64,000 nucleotides of DNA. It comes from Pseudonocardia autotrophica (GTDB lineage Bacteria; Actinomycetota; Actinomycetes; Mycobacteriales; Pseudonocardiaceae). A program made the position numbers and the translations under genes. Position 1 is the first letter of the stretch, and each line of letters begins with the position of its first letter. Below are positions 8,017 to 16,891 of the stretch, one piece after another. The DNA lies in NCBI RefSeq assembly GCF_003945385.1, contig NZ_AP018920.1:496001-560000 (forward strand), written 5' to 3'. The notes under the pieces were generated by a model. That model was not told where the DNA came from, ran no database searches, and was given only the letters and a program-made list of their open reading frames with translations.

Positions 8017-9324
8017 GTGAAGGAGACCTTCCTCGACCGGCTCGGCATCCCGCACGCACTGCGCTGGGGCTTCGTCGGCGTGCTGGTCTTCATGACCGGT
8101 AACGGCACCGAGTCGAACTTCATCTCCCCGCACATCGAGGCGGTGCTCGGCTCGCCCGAGGCCACCGTCGCGACGATCATCTCGATGTACGGCCTCGCCG
8201 TCCTGATCGCCAGCTACCTGGCGGGCGCGCTCGCCGATCTCTGGGGACCGCGCCGGGTGATGACCCTCGGCGTCGTCGTCTGGGTCGTGTTCGAGGTGCT
8301 CTTCCTGCTGAGCCTGCAGGCGGAGAGCTTCTGGGGCGTCACCATCACCTACTTCCTGCGCGGCTTCGGCTACCCGCTGTTCGCGTTCGCCTTCCTGGTG
8401 TGGATCGCCGCCGTCACCCCGTACCACCGCAACGGTGCCGCGGTCGGCTGGTTCTACGTGATGTTCACCGGTGGCCTGCCGACCCTCGGTTCGCTGTTCG
8501 CGATCGGGATGATCCCGGCGTTCGGTGGATCGACCGGCGGTGAGACCGCCGCGATGGTCGGCGCGACCGCGCTGGTGGTCGTCGGCTGGGCGATCTGCCA
8601 CTTCGGCGTCCGCGAGGGGCACGCCCACCAGCGGCTCGCCCCGGCCGGCGAGAGCAACGCCCAGGTGCTCACCGCCGGGCTGCGGCTGACCGCGAGCAAC
8701 CCGAAGATCCTGATGGGTTTCCTGGTCCGCCTGATCAACACCGCCCCGCAGTACGGCATGTTCGTCATCCTGCCGACGGTCATCGCCGTCGATCTCGGCT
8801 GGGGCCAGAGCCGCTGGCTGACCATGACCGTGTTCGTCTACGCGACGAACATCCTGGTCAACGCGGTCTTCGGCTGGGTAGGCGACAAGTGGGGCTGGCG
8901 CCGCACCGTGCAGTGGTTCGGCGTGTTCGGCTCCGCGGTGGGCCTGCTGCTCTGGTGGTACGTGCCGCAGGCCGTCCCGGCCGGCTCCACCTGGGGCTTC
9001 TGGGTCTCCGTCGCGGCCGGCTGCGTCTTCGGCTGCCTGCTCGCCGGGTTCGTCCCGATGGGCGCGATCATGCCCGCGCTGGCACCCGACCACAAGGGAG
9101 CCGCGATGGCCATGTACACCACCGCGGCCGGTGGCGCCGCGTTCCTGGGTGCTGCCGTCGTCGCGATCATGCTGGCGCTCGGCACCGGCAACGTCGGAGT
9201 CGTGTGGGCCTTCGTCGCCCTCTACGCGGCCGCCTTCGTGATGATGTACTGGCTCGACGTACCCCAGCGCGCGGAGGATCTGCCGACCTCGGCCGACTCC
9301 GCCGGAGTGGGGGAGCGGGCATGA
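8017..9324 (+). CDS. MFS polyol permease (RbtT/DalT/CsbX-like)
   Basis: A 12-helix major facilitator protein of about 435 residues in the cytoplasmic membrane. Recognisable parts are WGFVGVLVFMTGNGTESNF in helix 1, the loop 2-3 motif GALADLWGPRRVM, and a second-half counterpart GWVGDKWGWRRT. The pattern resembles ribitol/arabinitol permeases. The GTG at 8017 follows AGGGG; an ATG at 8002 that overlaps the dehydrogenase stop (ATGA) is an alternative start adding five residues. The stop overlaps the kinase start by four bases. From the operon, the likely substrate is the tetritol oxidised by the upstream dehydrogenase. Confidence 0.87.
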   Translation: MKETFLDRLGIPHALRWGFVGVLVFMTGNGTESNFISPHIEAVLGSPEATVATIISMYGLAVLIASYLAGALADLWGPRRVMTLGVVVWVVFEVLFLLSLQAESFWGVTITYFLRGFGYPLFAFAFLVWIAAVTPYHRNGAAVGWFYVMFTGGLPTLGSLFAIGMIPAFGGSTGGETAAMVGATALVVVGWAICHFGVREGHAHQRLAPAGESNAQVLTAGLRLTASNPKILMGFLVRLINTAPQYGMFVILPTVIAVDLGWGQSRWLTMTVFVYATNILVNAVFGWVGDKWGWRRTVQWFGVFGSAVGLLLWWYVPQAVPAGSTWGFWVSVAAGCVFGCLLAGFVPMGAIMPALAPDHKGAAMAMYTTAAGGAAFLGAAVVAIMLALGTGNVGVVWAFVALYAAAFVMMYWLDVPQRAEDLPTSADSAGVGERA

Positions 9325-11033
9325 CCAGGATCTACGACGACCCGGCCGAGTTCGCCGACGACCAGCTCGCCGGATTCCTCGATCTCTACGCCGACCGTGT
9401 CCGAGGGGTGCACGGCGGTGTGGTCGCGCACCGCGGCGACGAGCCGCAGGTCGCGGTCGTGATCGGCGGCGGGTCGGGCCACTACCCGGCGTTCTGCGGG
9501 ACGGTCGGCCCCGGCATGGCCCACGGCGCCGTGGTCGGCAACATCTTCACCTCGCCATCGGCGGCCCAGGCGTACTCCGTCGGGCGGGCCGCCGACCAGG
9601 GCCGGGGCGTGATCTTCAGCTTCGGCAACTACGCCGGTGACGTGATCAACTTCGGGATCGCGGCGGAGCGGCTGCGGGCCGACGGGATCGACGCCCGGAT
9701 CGTGGTCGTCACCGACGACATCGCCTCCGCGGCCGAGGAGGAGCGCCGCCGGGGCATCGCGGGCGACTTCACGGTGTTCAAGGTGATGGGCGCGGCCGCC
9801 GCCCGGGGCCACGACATCGACGAGGTGGAACGCCTCGGCCGGGCCGCGAACGCCGCGACCCGCACCCTGGGCGTCGCCTTCTCCGGCTGCACCATGCCCG
9901 GCGAGGACGAGCCGCTGTTCACCGTCCCGGACGGACACCTCGGGCTCGGCCTGGGCATCCACGGCGAGCCCGGGATCCGCGACGTCCCGATGCTCCCGGC
10001 CCGCGAGCTCGCCGATCTGCTGGTCGACGACCTCCTGAAGGCTGCCCCGGCGGGCGCGCCCGGCCGGATCGGCACGATCCTCAACGGACTCGGGACGACC
10101 AAGTACGAGGAGCTGTTCCTGCTCTGGGGGCATGTCGCGCGGCGACTGCGCGACGCCGGGCACGAGATCGTCGATCCCGAGGTCGGCGAGCTCGTGACCA
10201 GCCTGGACATGGGCGGTTGCTCGTTGACCCTGATGTGGCTCGACGACGAGCTGGACCCGCTCTGGCGGGCCGACGCCTACACCCCCGCCTACCGGAAGGC
10301 GAGCGCACCGCTGGCCGCGCTGCGTGCCCCGAGCGGTGACGAGCTCGCCGGAGCCGAGGCGGTCGTGACCGCGCCGGAGGCCGGCGAGGCCGCCCGGCGG
10401 CTGGCCGGCACCGTCCGGGACGCGCTCGCCGCCGTCGAGTCGACGATCCGGGAGCACGAGAACGAGCTGGGCCGGATCGACGCGGTCGCCGGGGACGGCG
10501 ACCACGGCCGCGGCATGCTCAAGGGCATCACCGCCGCGACCGCGCGGATCGCCGATCTCGGTCCCGAGGTCGGCGGCGGCTGGCTGCTCCAGCAGGCCGG
10601 CCAGGCCTGGGCCGAGCGGGCCGGCGGCACCTCCGGCGTGCTGTGGGGGGCCGCGCTGGAGGCCTTCGGGCGGCACCTCGGGGACACCGCCGAGTCGTAC
10701 CCGGCCGGCGTCGTCGCGGCCGGTGTCCGCGAGTTCGCGAGCACCATCGAGCAGCTCGGCGGGGCGCAGCCGGGCGACAAGACGCTGCTGGACGCGCTGC
10801 TGCCCTTCACCGACGAGCTGGAACGACGGGTCGCGGCGGGCGAGGAGCTCGCCCCGGCCTGGAGCGCCGCCGGGCAGAGCGCGACGACGGGCGCGCGGGA
10901 CACGGCCGAGTTGCGGCCGCGGATCGGGCGGGCCCGGCCCCTGGCCGAGAAGAGCGTGGGGACGCCCGACGCGGGGGCGACCTCGATGGCGCTGATCGTC
11001 ACCGCGGTCGGACGAGTACTGGAGGGCACGTGA
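9321..11033 (+). CDS. Dihydroxyacetone/erythrulose kinase-like protein (DhaK-DhaL fusion)
   Basis: A 570-residue ATP-dependent ketose kinase. Residues 1-330 are the DhaK domain: [28 protein letters not shown], and GCTMPGE, which carries the region of the substrate-binding histidine in relatives. Residues 360-570 are the DhaL ATP-binding domain: [13 protein letters not shown] with the magnesium-binding aspartates, then [15 protein letters not shown] and PDAGATSMA. In M. smegmatis, enzymes of this architecture (DerK and LerK) phosphorylate D- or L-erythrulose. Coupling on both sides (ATGA with the permease, GTGA with the isomerase) places it in the tetritol operon. Erythrulose as substrate is inferred; glycerone is the alternative. 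Confidence 0.85.
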   Translation: MTRIYDDPAEFADDQLAGFLDLYADRVRGVHGGVVAHRGDEPQVAVVIGGGSGHYPAFCGTVGPGMAHGAVVGNIFTSPSAAQAYSVGRAADQGRGVIFSFGNYAGDVINFGIAAERLRADGIDARIVVVTDDIASAAEEERRRGIAGDFTVFKVMGAAAARGHDIDEVERLGRAANAATRTLGVAFSGCTMPGEDEPLFTVPDGHLGLGLGIHGEPGIRDVPMLPARELADLLVDDLLKAAPAGAPGRIGTILNGLGTTKYEELFLLWGHVARRLRDAGHEIVDPEVGELVTSLDMGGCSLTLMWLDDELDPLWRADAYTPAYRKASAPLAALRAPSGDELAGAEAVVTAPEAGEAARRLAGTVRDALAAVESTIREHENELGRIDAVAGDGDHGRGMLKGITAATARIADLGPEVGGGWLLQQAGQAWAERAGGTSGVLWGAALEAFGRHLGDTAESYPAGVVAAGVREFASTIEQLGGAQPGDKTLLDALLPFTDELERRVAAGEELAPAWSAAGQSATTGARDTAELRPRIGRARPLAEKSVGTPDAGATSMALIVTAVGRVLEGT

Positions 11034-11491
11034 GCGGGAAGCTGCGCATCGTGGTCGGCGCCGACGACGCCGGGTACGAGTACAAGGAGCGGCTCAAGGC
11101 CGATCTGCAGGCCGACGACCGGGTCGTCGAGGTGATCGACGTCGGGGTGGCGCAGGACGGGCACACCGCCTACCCGCACATCGGGGTGGCGGCGGCCCGC
11201 AAGGTTGCCGACGGCGAGGCCGATCGCGCGCTGCTGGTCTGCGGCACCGGGCTCGGCGTCGCGATCTCGGCCAACAAGGTGCCCGGTATCCGGGCGGTGA
11301 CCGCGCACGACCCGTTCTCGGTGGAGCGCTCGATCAAGTCCAACGACGCCCAGGTGCTCTGCTTCGGGCAGCGCGTCGTCGGGATCGAGCTGGCCCGCAA
11401 GCTCGCCTCGGAGTGGCTGGAGCACCGCTTCGACCCGCAGTCCGCATCGGCCGAGAAGGTCGCCGCGCTCGACGAGTACGAGCGCGGCTGA
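11030..11491 (+). CDS. RpiB/LacAB-type sugar-phosphate isomerase
   Basis: A 153-residue RpiB-family protein that interconverts a ketose phosphate and an aldose phosphate. It begins with the family strand [16 protein letters not shown]; the [18 protein letters not shown] loop binds phosphate and [21 protein letters not shown] is the second conserved block. The usual catalytic Cys of the VCGTGxG loop is present (LLVCGTGLG). It starts at a GTG overlapping the kinase stop and ends one base into the next ATG. In characterised mycobacterial tetritol pathways an RpiB-type enzyme (DerI) converts erythrulose 4-phosphate to erythrose 4-phosphate; that role fits here and is inferred. Confidence 0.87.
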   Translation: MSGKLRIVVGADDAGYEYKERLKADLQADDRVVEVIDVGVAQDGHTAYPHIGVAAARKVADGEADRALLVCGTGLGVAISANKVPGIRAVTAHDPFSVERSIKSNDAQVLCFGQRVVGIELARKLASEWLEHRFDPQSASAEKVAALDEYERG

Positions 11492-12210
11492 TGTTCGACC
11501 TGACGGGACGCGTCGCCCTGGTCACCGGTGCCGCCTCCGGGATCGGCGCCGAGGTGGCCGGGGCGCTCGCCGCGCAGGGCGCCGTCGTCGCCGGTGCCGA
11601 TCTCCGCACGGACGCTCTCGGTGGGTGCGCCTCGGCGCATCGGGTGGACGTCGCCGATCCGGACTCCGCCCGGGCCGGTGTGGCCGAGGTGCTCGACCGG
11701 CACGGCCGGCTCGACGTGCTGGTCAACTCGGCCGGGATCGCGCTGCTCGCCCCGGCCCTGGAGCTGGGTGTCGACGAGTGGCGCCGGACCCTCGACGTCA
11801 ACCTGACCGGATCCTGGCTGATGGCCCAGGCCGCCGGGCGGGTGATGGTGGAGCAGGGATACGGCCGGATCGTGAACCTGGCCTCGCAGGCCGCGAGCAG
11901 CGGCTTGGAGAAGCACGCCGCGTACTGCGCCTCGAAGGCCGGGATCAACGGGCTCACCCGCACCCTCGCCGTGGAGTGGGGCCCGCAGGGGGTGACCGTG
12001 AACGCGGTCTCGCCGACCGTGGTCCTCACCGCACTGGGCCGCGAGGTCTGGGACAACCCTGCGGGCGACGCGCACCGCGCGGAGATCCCCGCCCGGCGGT
12101 TCGCCGAGCCGTCCGAGATCGCCGCGGCCGTGGTGTACCTGGCCTCGACCGAGGCGGCGATGGTGAACGGCGCCGAGCTGCGCGTCGACGGGGGCTTCAC
12201 CGCCCGCTGA
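11491..12210 (+). CDS. Short-chain dehydrogenase (threitol dehydrogenase-like)
   Basis: A 239-residue classical SDR. It has the NAD(P)-binding TGAASGIGAEVAG motif near residues 12-24, D-rich VDVADPD, NSAG at the fourth strand, and the catalytic tetrad N (VNLTGSW), S (LASQAASS), Y (AAYCASKAG) and K. The end VNGAELRVDGGFT is typical of polyol dehydrogenases. The ATG overlaps the isomerase stop (TGATG). A D-threitol dehydrogenase of this type (DthD) acts beside an erythrulose kinase in M. smegmatis, so this enzyme may widen the range of tetritols used. Reaction direction and substrate are inferred. Confidence 0.85.
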   Translation: MFDLTGRVALVTGAASGIGAEVAGALAAQGAVVAGADLRTDALGGCASAHRVDVADPDSARAGVAEVLDRHGRLDVLVNSAGIALLAPALELGVDEWRRTLDVNLTGSWLMAQAAGRVMVEQGYGRIVNLASQAASSGLEKHAAYCASKAGINGLTRTLAVEWGPQGVTVNAVSPTVVLTALGREVWDNPAGDAHRAEIPARRFAEPSEIAAAVVYLASTEAAMVNGAELRVDGGFTAR

Positions 12211-12248
12211 CCCCGCCGCACCCCCGGGCCCCGCCGCACACCCCTCGG

Positions 12249-12286
12249 CCCCGCCGCACACCCGTTGCAACAGGTGTGTCGCGGGG
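12249..12286 (+). terminator. Hairpin terminator candidate after the polyol operon
   Basis: A 14-base stem (CCCCGCCGCACACC pairing with GGTGTGTCGCGGGG, two mismatches) encloses a 10-base loop 39 bases after the SDR stop. No U-tract follows, as is common in actinomycetes. The left arm belongs to a small set of near-repeats of CCGCCGCAC in 12212-12262. Termination is inferred from position. The 216 bases between the SDR gene and the deacetylase-like gene hold nothing else I can recognise. Confidence 0.5.
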
Positions 12287-12426
12287 CCAGCGGGTGTGCG
12301 GTCGGCCGGGCCTTCGTGGGTGGCGGCGCGCGGCCCGTCCGCACACCCACCCCGGGTGGGACGGCCGGTCGTTCGTCGCCGGGCCGACCCGCGCGGCTCA
12401 CACCGGGTTCATCTCGGTGCGGTGTC

Positions 12427-13197
12427 ATGGCGGGCATGGGAACGCTGCTGGTCTCGCTGTCCGGCCTCACCGACGGCGACGACGCCGACCGGGCCCGCGC
12501 CGTGGCCTTCGCCGCCGAGCTCGACCGGCGCGGGGTCCCGCTGACCCACCTGGTGCAGCCCCGCGCGGCCGGGGTGCACCCGCTGCGCCGCGGCGACGAC
12601 CTGGTCCGCTGGATCGCCGGCCGGATCGGCGCCGGCGACGACCTGCTGCTGCACGGCTACGACCACACCGCCGACCCGGTCGGGGCCTGGCAGAACGGTT
12701 CGGTCCCGCGGATCGGACGGCGCACCGAGTTCGGCGCGCTGCCCCGGCACGAGGCGATGCTGCGGCTGACCGCCGCCCGCCGGATCCTCACCGCCACCGG
12801 GCTGTCGGCCGACGGTTTCGCGCCGCCCGGCTGGATCGCGTCGGCGGGCACCGTCGAGGCGCTGCCCGAGCTCGGGTTCACCCTGTGTGCGGACGAGGCG
12901 ACGGTGCGCTCCACGATGGCCGGCGGACCGATCCTGCGGGCCAGGGTGCTGACCTTCCGCAGCTCCGAGCCGTGGCTGCGGGCCGAGCGTGCGACGGGTG
13001 GCCGCCGCACGCTCGCGCAGCAGGCGCTGCGCCTGAGCAGGCGCACCGGTGTGGTGCGGATCGGTCTGCGTGCCAAGGACCTGCGCAAACCGCACCGGGT
13101 CGAGGCCGCGCTCGACGCGATCGATGCCGCGCGCGGCGCGGGTGCCGTCGGATCGGTGTACCGCGCGGCGCTGCCGGCGTCCGCCGCGGCGGCGTAG
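12427..13197 (+). CDS. DUF2334 polysaccharide-deacetylase-like protein
   Basis: A 256-residue protein of the DUF2334 group within the NodB-like deacetylase superfamily. The N-terminus TLLVSLSGLTDGDDADRAR gives the first barrel strand and metal-site aspartate region; DLLLHGYDHTAD carries an H-x3-H-like metal pair; FAPPGWIAS and the terminal strands follow. The start could be the ATG at 12427 or the one at 12436. It has no signal peptide, so it may act in the cytosol. The substrate is unknown. It converges with the VOC gene across a hairpin that contains DnaA-box-like sequences. Confidence 0.7.
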   Translation: MAGMGTLLVSLSGLTDGDDADRARAVAFAAELDRRGVPLTHLVQPRAAGVHPLRRGDDLVRWIAGRIGAGDDLLLHGYDHTADPVGAWQNGSVPRIGRRTEFGALPRHEAMLRLTAARRILTATGLSADGFAPPGWIASAGTVEALPELGFTLCADEATVRSTMAGGPILRARVLTFRSSEPWLRAERATGGRRTLAQQALRLSRRTGVVRIGLRAKDLRKPHRVEAALDAIDAARGAGAVGSVYRAALPASAAAA

Positions 13198-13215
13198 CAC
13201 CGGCGTACCCAGAGG

Positions 13216-13278
13216 TTGTCCCCAGAAGTTGTCCACAGTGTGCGTACCCTGTGGACAACTCGGGTCACCTGTGGATGG
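13216..13278. promoter_or_regulatory. DnaA-box-like cluster and hairpin between convergent genes
   Basis: TTGTCCACA (13229-13237) and its inverse TGTGGACAA (13250-13258) match the actinomycete DnaA box exactly and form a perfect 11-base stem, GTTGTCCACAG with CTGTGGACAAC, around a 10-base loop. A near-box TTGTCCCCA lies at 13216-13224 and TGTGGATGG at 13270-13278. The hairpin could simply be a bidirectional terminator for the two convergent genes. The presence of four box-like nonamers in 63 bases is what makes DnaA binding worth considering. Confidence 0.5.
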
Positions 13279-13279
13279 A

Positions 13280-13639
13280 TCAGCGGCGGTACTCGCCCAG
13301 CACGCAGAACTCGTTGCCCTCGGGATCGGCCAGCACGGTCCACGGCTGGTCACCGTGCTGCCCCACGTTGATCCTCGTCGCACCCAGCATCAGCAGCCGG
13401 GCGACCTCCGAGTCGCGCACGCCGTCCGGCTGCAGGTCGATGTGCATCCGGTTCTTGGTCCGCTTGCCCTCGGGCACCGGCACGAAGGTGATCCCCGGGG
13501 CGCCGCCCTGGGTGGGGCGGATGGAGAACTCCCGGCGTGCGGCCGTCACGACCTCCCAGTCGAGCGCCTCGGCCCACCAGCGCCCCAGCCGTTCCGGGTC
13601 GCGGGCGTCGAGGACCACCTGCTCCCATCTCATGCCCAT
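13280..13639 (-). CDS. VOC-family (glyoxalase-like) protein
   Basis: A 119-residue single-domain vicinal-oxygen-chelate fold protein. WEQVVLDARDPERLGRWWAEALDW opens the first beta-alpha-beta module, and the second module ends in PWTVLADPEGNEFCVLGE, the usual C-terminal signature with a metal-position Glu. NRMHIDLQPDGV carries a His in the place of a metal ligand. I chose the ATG at 13639 because GAGGTG lies eight bases upstream. This subfamily is common and mostly uncharacterised in actinomycetes; some members bind or alter antibiotics, but no substrate can be named here. Confidence 0.8.
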   Translation of the reverse strand: MGMRWEQVVLDARDPERLGRWWAEALDWEVVTAARREFSIRPTQGGAPGITFVPVPEGKRTKNRMHIDLQPDGVRDSEVARLLMLGATRINVGQHGDQPWTVLADPEGNEFCVLGEYRR

Positions 13640-13849
13640 CGGACGCACCTCGCCGTTTCCCGGCCGGCGGCCGGTGCGGGGCACGACTGGCCCGCCGGAT
13701 CCTGTGCGTCGCTGCGGTGCATACGACCAGCATCCCCGGTCCGGGCCCACTCGTCCGAGCGGGTGACGTAGGTCGTTGCTCACGTGCCACCGGGCGGGGT
13801 CCCCGCCGGGTACCGATGAGAACGACGTCCGGGCCGGGTCCCATGCCGT

Positions 13850-14713
13850 ATGGACACGTGCACCCTCGATCTCGACGACGCCGTCATCACCTATGACGTG
13901 CACGGCCCCGATCCGGCGCCGGGCGACCGTCCGCTGCTCGCGATCGGCCAGCCGATGGACGCCACCGGGTTCCGTGCGCTCGCCGCGCAGCTGCCGCAGC
14001 GCCGGGTCGTCGCCTACGACCCGCGTGGGATCGGGCGCAGCACCCGGCGGGACGGCCGTACCGACCACGACCCGCACGTGCAGGCCGCGGACGTGCACGC
14101 GCTGATCGGCGCGATCGGCGGGCCGGTCGATCTGCTGGCGAGCAGCGGGGGCGCGGTGACGGCGCTGGCCCTGGTCGCCGCGCACCCCGGCGACGTTCGT
14201 GTCCTGGTCGCACACGAGCCACCGCTGATCGGTGAGCTCCCGGACGCCGGCGCCGCCCGGCGGGCCTGGGACGGGGTGCGGGAGGCCTACGACGCGCGGG
14301 GATCCGGCGCCGGGATGGCCGCCTTCATCGCACTGACGTCGTGGTCCGGCGAGTTCACCGACGAGTACTTCGCCGCCGGATCACCGGACCCGGCGCAGTT
14401 CGGCCTGTCGGACGCCGACGACGGCTCCCGCGACGACCCGCTGCTCTCCGGTCGTTCGGACCCGGTGTTCAGCCACGTCCCGGACGCCGCCGCGCTCGCC
14501 GCCGCACCCACCCGGGTGCTGATCGCGGTCGGGGAGGAGTCCGGGGACACGCTCACCGCGCGTACCGCCCGGGCGCTCGCGGCCCGGCTGGGCCGGCCGG
14601 CGGTGCGCTTCCTCAGCCACCACGGCGGGTTCGCCGGTGGCGAGTTCGGCCACCAGGGCGACCCGGCCGGGTTCGCGGCCCGGCTGTGCGCGGTGCTCGG
14701 GGGCGGCGGCTGA
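13850..14713 (+). CDS. Alpha/beta-fold hydrolase
   Basis: A 287-residue alpha/beta hydrolase. The oxyanion-side strand LLAIGQPMDATGFRAL, the RVVAYDPRGIGRSTR strand, and the nucleophile elbow LLASSGGAVTALAL (ASSGG instead of the more common GxSxG) are visible, with a likely catalytic His in LSHHGGFAGGEFGHQGD near the C-terminus and an Asp or Glu in the preceding strand (IAVGEES). Proteins of this shape act on small esters or amides; no substrate is indicated. It is convergent with the downstream epimerase-like gene with 13 bases between stops. Confidence 0.8.
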   Translation: MDTCTLDLDDAVITYDVHGPDPAPGDRPLLAIGQPMDATGFRALAAQLPQRRVVAYDPRGIGRSTRRDGRTDHDPHVQAADVHALIGAIGGPVDLLASSGGAVTALALVAAHPGDVRVLVAHEPPLIGELPDAGAARRAWDGVREAYDARGSGAGMAAFIALTSWSGEFTDEYFAAGSPDPAQFGLSDADDGSRDDPLLSGRSDPVFSHVPDAAALAAAPTRVLIAVGEESGDTLTARTARALAARLGRPAVRFLSHHGGFAGGEFGHQGDPAGFAARLCAVLGGGG

Positions 14714-14726
14714 CCGGGCACCGGGA

Positions 14727-15743
14727 TCAGCCGGTGGTGTGCGCCCGCAGCACCGACCGCTCCTCGTCGGCGGTGAGCCCGGAACGCCGGTTCCGGGCGA
14801 CCCCCAGCTCCCGCTCCCGGTCCAGCGCGGCACGTGCGGTCTCGCCGACCGGCCGGGTGTCGAGCCCGGCCGCGAGGGACGCGCTGACGTCCCGGTCGGC
14901 GATGCCCCAGTGCGACTCGGGCAGCCACAGCGGGAGCGACCGTGGCCCGGCCCAGATCGCGACGTCCTCGGAGACCAGCGTCTCCGCGGGTACCCGGACC
15001 AGGTCCAGGTCCGGGGCGCCGACGGCGTCGGCGATCTGTTCCAGCACCCGGGCCAGGGTGGAGCGCGGCCCGGTGCCGTCGAAGGTGCCGGTGGCGCCGT
15101 TCGCGGCGGACCGCACGATCCACTCCGCGAGGTCCCGCACGTCGACGATCTGCATCGGATGCCCCGGAACGTCCGGTACGACGGCGCGCCCGCCCCTGGC
15201 GAACCGGTTCGCCCAGTACCCGAAGCGGTCCGACAGGTCCCCGGCCCCGCAGATCAGCCCGCCGCGCACGATCAGCGCACGGTCCCCGACCCGGTCGAGC
15301 ACGGCCTGCTCGCTCGCGACCTTCGTGGCGCCGTAGACGTCCGGGTCGTCCGAGTCCTGGTCGGGATGGGTGTGCATCGGGGCCAGGGTGGCCTGGTCGA
15401 CGGTCCCGCCGCGCACCGACGGATCGGCGTAGGCGTTGATCGACGAGACGAACGTCCAGTGCGCGGCCTGATCGGCGAGCGCGTCCAGGGCGTCCCGCAC
15501 CCAGGGCGCCGACATCGTCGCGACGTCGATCACGGCGTCGTACCCCCGGCCGGACGGCTCCCCGGCCAGCGCCGCCGCCAGCGCGCCGGGCTCGGACCGG
15601 TCGGCCTTCACCGTCGCCGCGCCCGGCGGTGGCGCACCGGAGACTCCGCGGGATACGCAGGTCACGGCGTGTCCGGCGGCGAGCGCCGCCTCGGCGATCG
15701 CGCGGGAGAGGAAGACCGTTCCGCCCAGGATCAGAATCCGCAT
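14727..15743 (-). CDS. NAD-dependent epimerase/dehydratase family (extended SDR) protein
   Basis: A 338-residue extended SDR with the atypical Rossmann motif ILGGTVFLSRAIAEAAL (GGTxFLxR) at the N-terminus, the second strand VIDVATM, FVSSINAYAD with the Ser of the active site, and YGATKVASEQAVLD carrying the Tyr-x3-Lys pair. The GGTxFLG-type start resembles chloroplast CSP41-like and UDP-sugar-related proteins found widely in actinomycetes. The ATG at 15743 places the Rossmann motif at residue 7. The substrate is unknown. It is divergent from purS, with about 90 bases between them. Confidence 0.82.
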   Translation of the reverse strand: MRILILGGTVFLSRAIAEAALAAGHAVTCVSRGVSGAPPPGAATVKADRSEPGALAAALAGEPSGRGYDAVIDVATMSAPWVRDALDALADQAAHWTFVSSINAYADPSVRGGTVDQATLAPMHTHPDQDSDDPDVYGATKVASEQAVLDRVGDRALIVRGGLICGAGDLSDRFGYWANRFARGGRAVVPDVPGHPMQIVDVRDLAEWIVRSAANGATGTFDGTGPRSTLARVLEQIADAVGAPDLDLVRVPAETLVSEDVAIWAGPRSLPLWLPESHWGIADRDVSASLAAGLDTRPVGETARAALDRERELGVARNRRSGLTADEERSVLRAHTTG

Positions 15744-15821
15744 ACCCGATGGTGGGGCCCGGCACGCCGGGCTGTCACCACCCTTCGCCGTGGGACGGGG
15801 GAAGCCCGCGGAACGAACCTC

Positions 15822-15827
15822 TAGGCT
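15822..15827 (+). promoter_or_regulatory. Leaderless-type -10 box of purS
   Basis: TAGGCT lies six bases before the purS GTG at 15834, so transcription would begin at or next to the start codon. The same spacing is seen before several other genes in this window. Confidence 0.5.
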
Positions 15828-15833
15828 GAGGTC

Positions 15834-16067
15834 GTGGCGAGAGTGGTGGTGGACGTGATGCCCAAGCCCGAGATCCTCGACGTCCAGGGTCAGGCGGTGA
15901 CCCGGGCGCTCGGCCGGATCGGTGTCTCCGGGGTGAGCGGGGTGCGGCAGGGCAAGCACTTCGAGCTCGAGGTCGACGACGCGATCGACGACGAGACCCT
16001 GCACCGGCTCGCCGGCTCACTGCTGGCGAACCCGGTGATCGAGGACTGGACGGTGACCCGGCTGTGA
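15834..16067 (+). CDS. purS: FGAM synthase subunit PurS
   Basis: The 77-residue small subunit of the three-part formylglycinamidine ribonucleotide synthase. [20 protein letters not shown] opens the ferredoxin-like fold and [17 protein letters not shown] is the second conserved block. In the B. subtilis type complex PurS dimers join PurQ to PurL. The GTG at 15834 gives exactly the family length. The stop overlaps the purQ start by four bases (GTGA). Confidence 0.95.
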   Translation: MARVVVDVMPKPEILDVQGQAVTRALGRIGVSGVSGVRQGKHFELEVDDAIDDETLHRLAGSLLANPVIEDWTVTRL

Positions 16068-16741
16068 GTCGTGTCGGCGTGATCACCTTCCCGGGCACGC
16101 TCGACGACGTCGACGCCGCCCGCGCCGTCCGGCGTGCCGGTGCCGACGCCGTCCCGCTGTGGCACGGCGACCACGACCTGCGCGGGGTGGACGCCGTCGT
16201 CGTCCCGGGGGGCTTCTCCTACGGTGACTACCTGCGGGCCGGTGCGATCGCGTCGCTGGCGCCGATCATGCGCGAGGTCGTGGACGCGGCCGGGCGCGGC
16301 CTGCCGGTGCTCGGCATCTGCAACGGCTTCCAGATCCTCTGCGAGGCGCACCTGCTGCCGGGCGCGCTGGTCGCGAATGCCGGCATGCACTTCCTCTGCC
16401 GTGATCTGGTCCTGACCGTGGAGAACGCCCGGACCGCGTGGAGCAGCGACTATGCGACCGGCGACCAGCTGCTCGTCCCACTGAAGTCGCAGGAGGGTCG
16501 CTACGTCGCCGACGCCGCGACCCTCGACGAGCTGGAGGGCGAGGGCCGGGTGGTGTTCCGCTACCGCGACGGCGCCCCGAACGGCTCGGCCCGCGACATC
16601 GCCGGGATCACCAACCCGGCCGGGAACGTGGTCGGGCTGATGCCGCACCCGGAGCACGCCACCAGCGCACTGACCGGCCCGTCCGAGGACGGTGCGGGCC
16701 TGTTCACCTCGGTGCTGAAGGCGACGGCCGGCCTCGGCTGA
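16064..16741 (+). CDS. purQ: FGAM synthase glutaminase subunit PurQ
   Basis: A 225-residue class I glutamine amidotransferase that supplies ammonia to PurL. It begins [20 protein letters not shown]; the nucleophile Cys is in [11 protein letters not shown]; the His and Glu of the triad are in [10 protein letters not shown]. The GTG at 16064 overlaps the purS stop. The start of purL follows after about 150 bases of non-coding sequence that holds a leaderless-type promoter. Confidence 0.96.
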   Translation: MSRVGVITFPGTLDDVDAARAVRRAGADAVPLWHGDHDLRGVDAVVVPGGFSYGDYLRAGAIASLAPIMREVVDAAGRGLPVLGICNGFQILCEAHLLPGALVANAGMHFLCRDLVLTVENARTAWSSDYATGDQLLVPLKSQEGRYVADAATLDELEGEGRVVFRYRDGAPNGSARDIAGITNPAGNVVGLMPHPEHATSALTGPSEDGAGLFTSVLKATAGLG

Positions 16742-16891
16742 CCGGGACCCCTCGAACGACGTGCCGACGACCTGGCGGAACGCCGGCACGGCGTCCCGTC
16801 GGGCCGGACGACGCGCGGTCGATCCGCCCCCGCTTGTGCTTCCGGGCACCGCCACGATCCGGTACCGATGTGTCGCCATTACCCTGGCCTC

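Noticed and set aside
16742..16879. A riboswitch before purL
   Set aside because: I see no purine-riboswitch core or similar structure; the gap is better explained by the leaderless promoter before GTG 16892.
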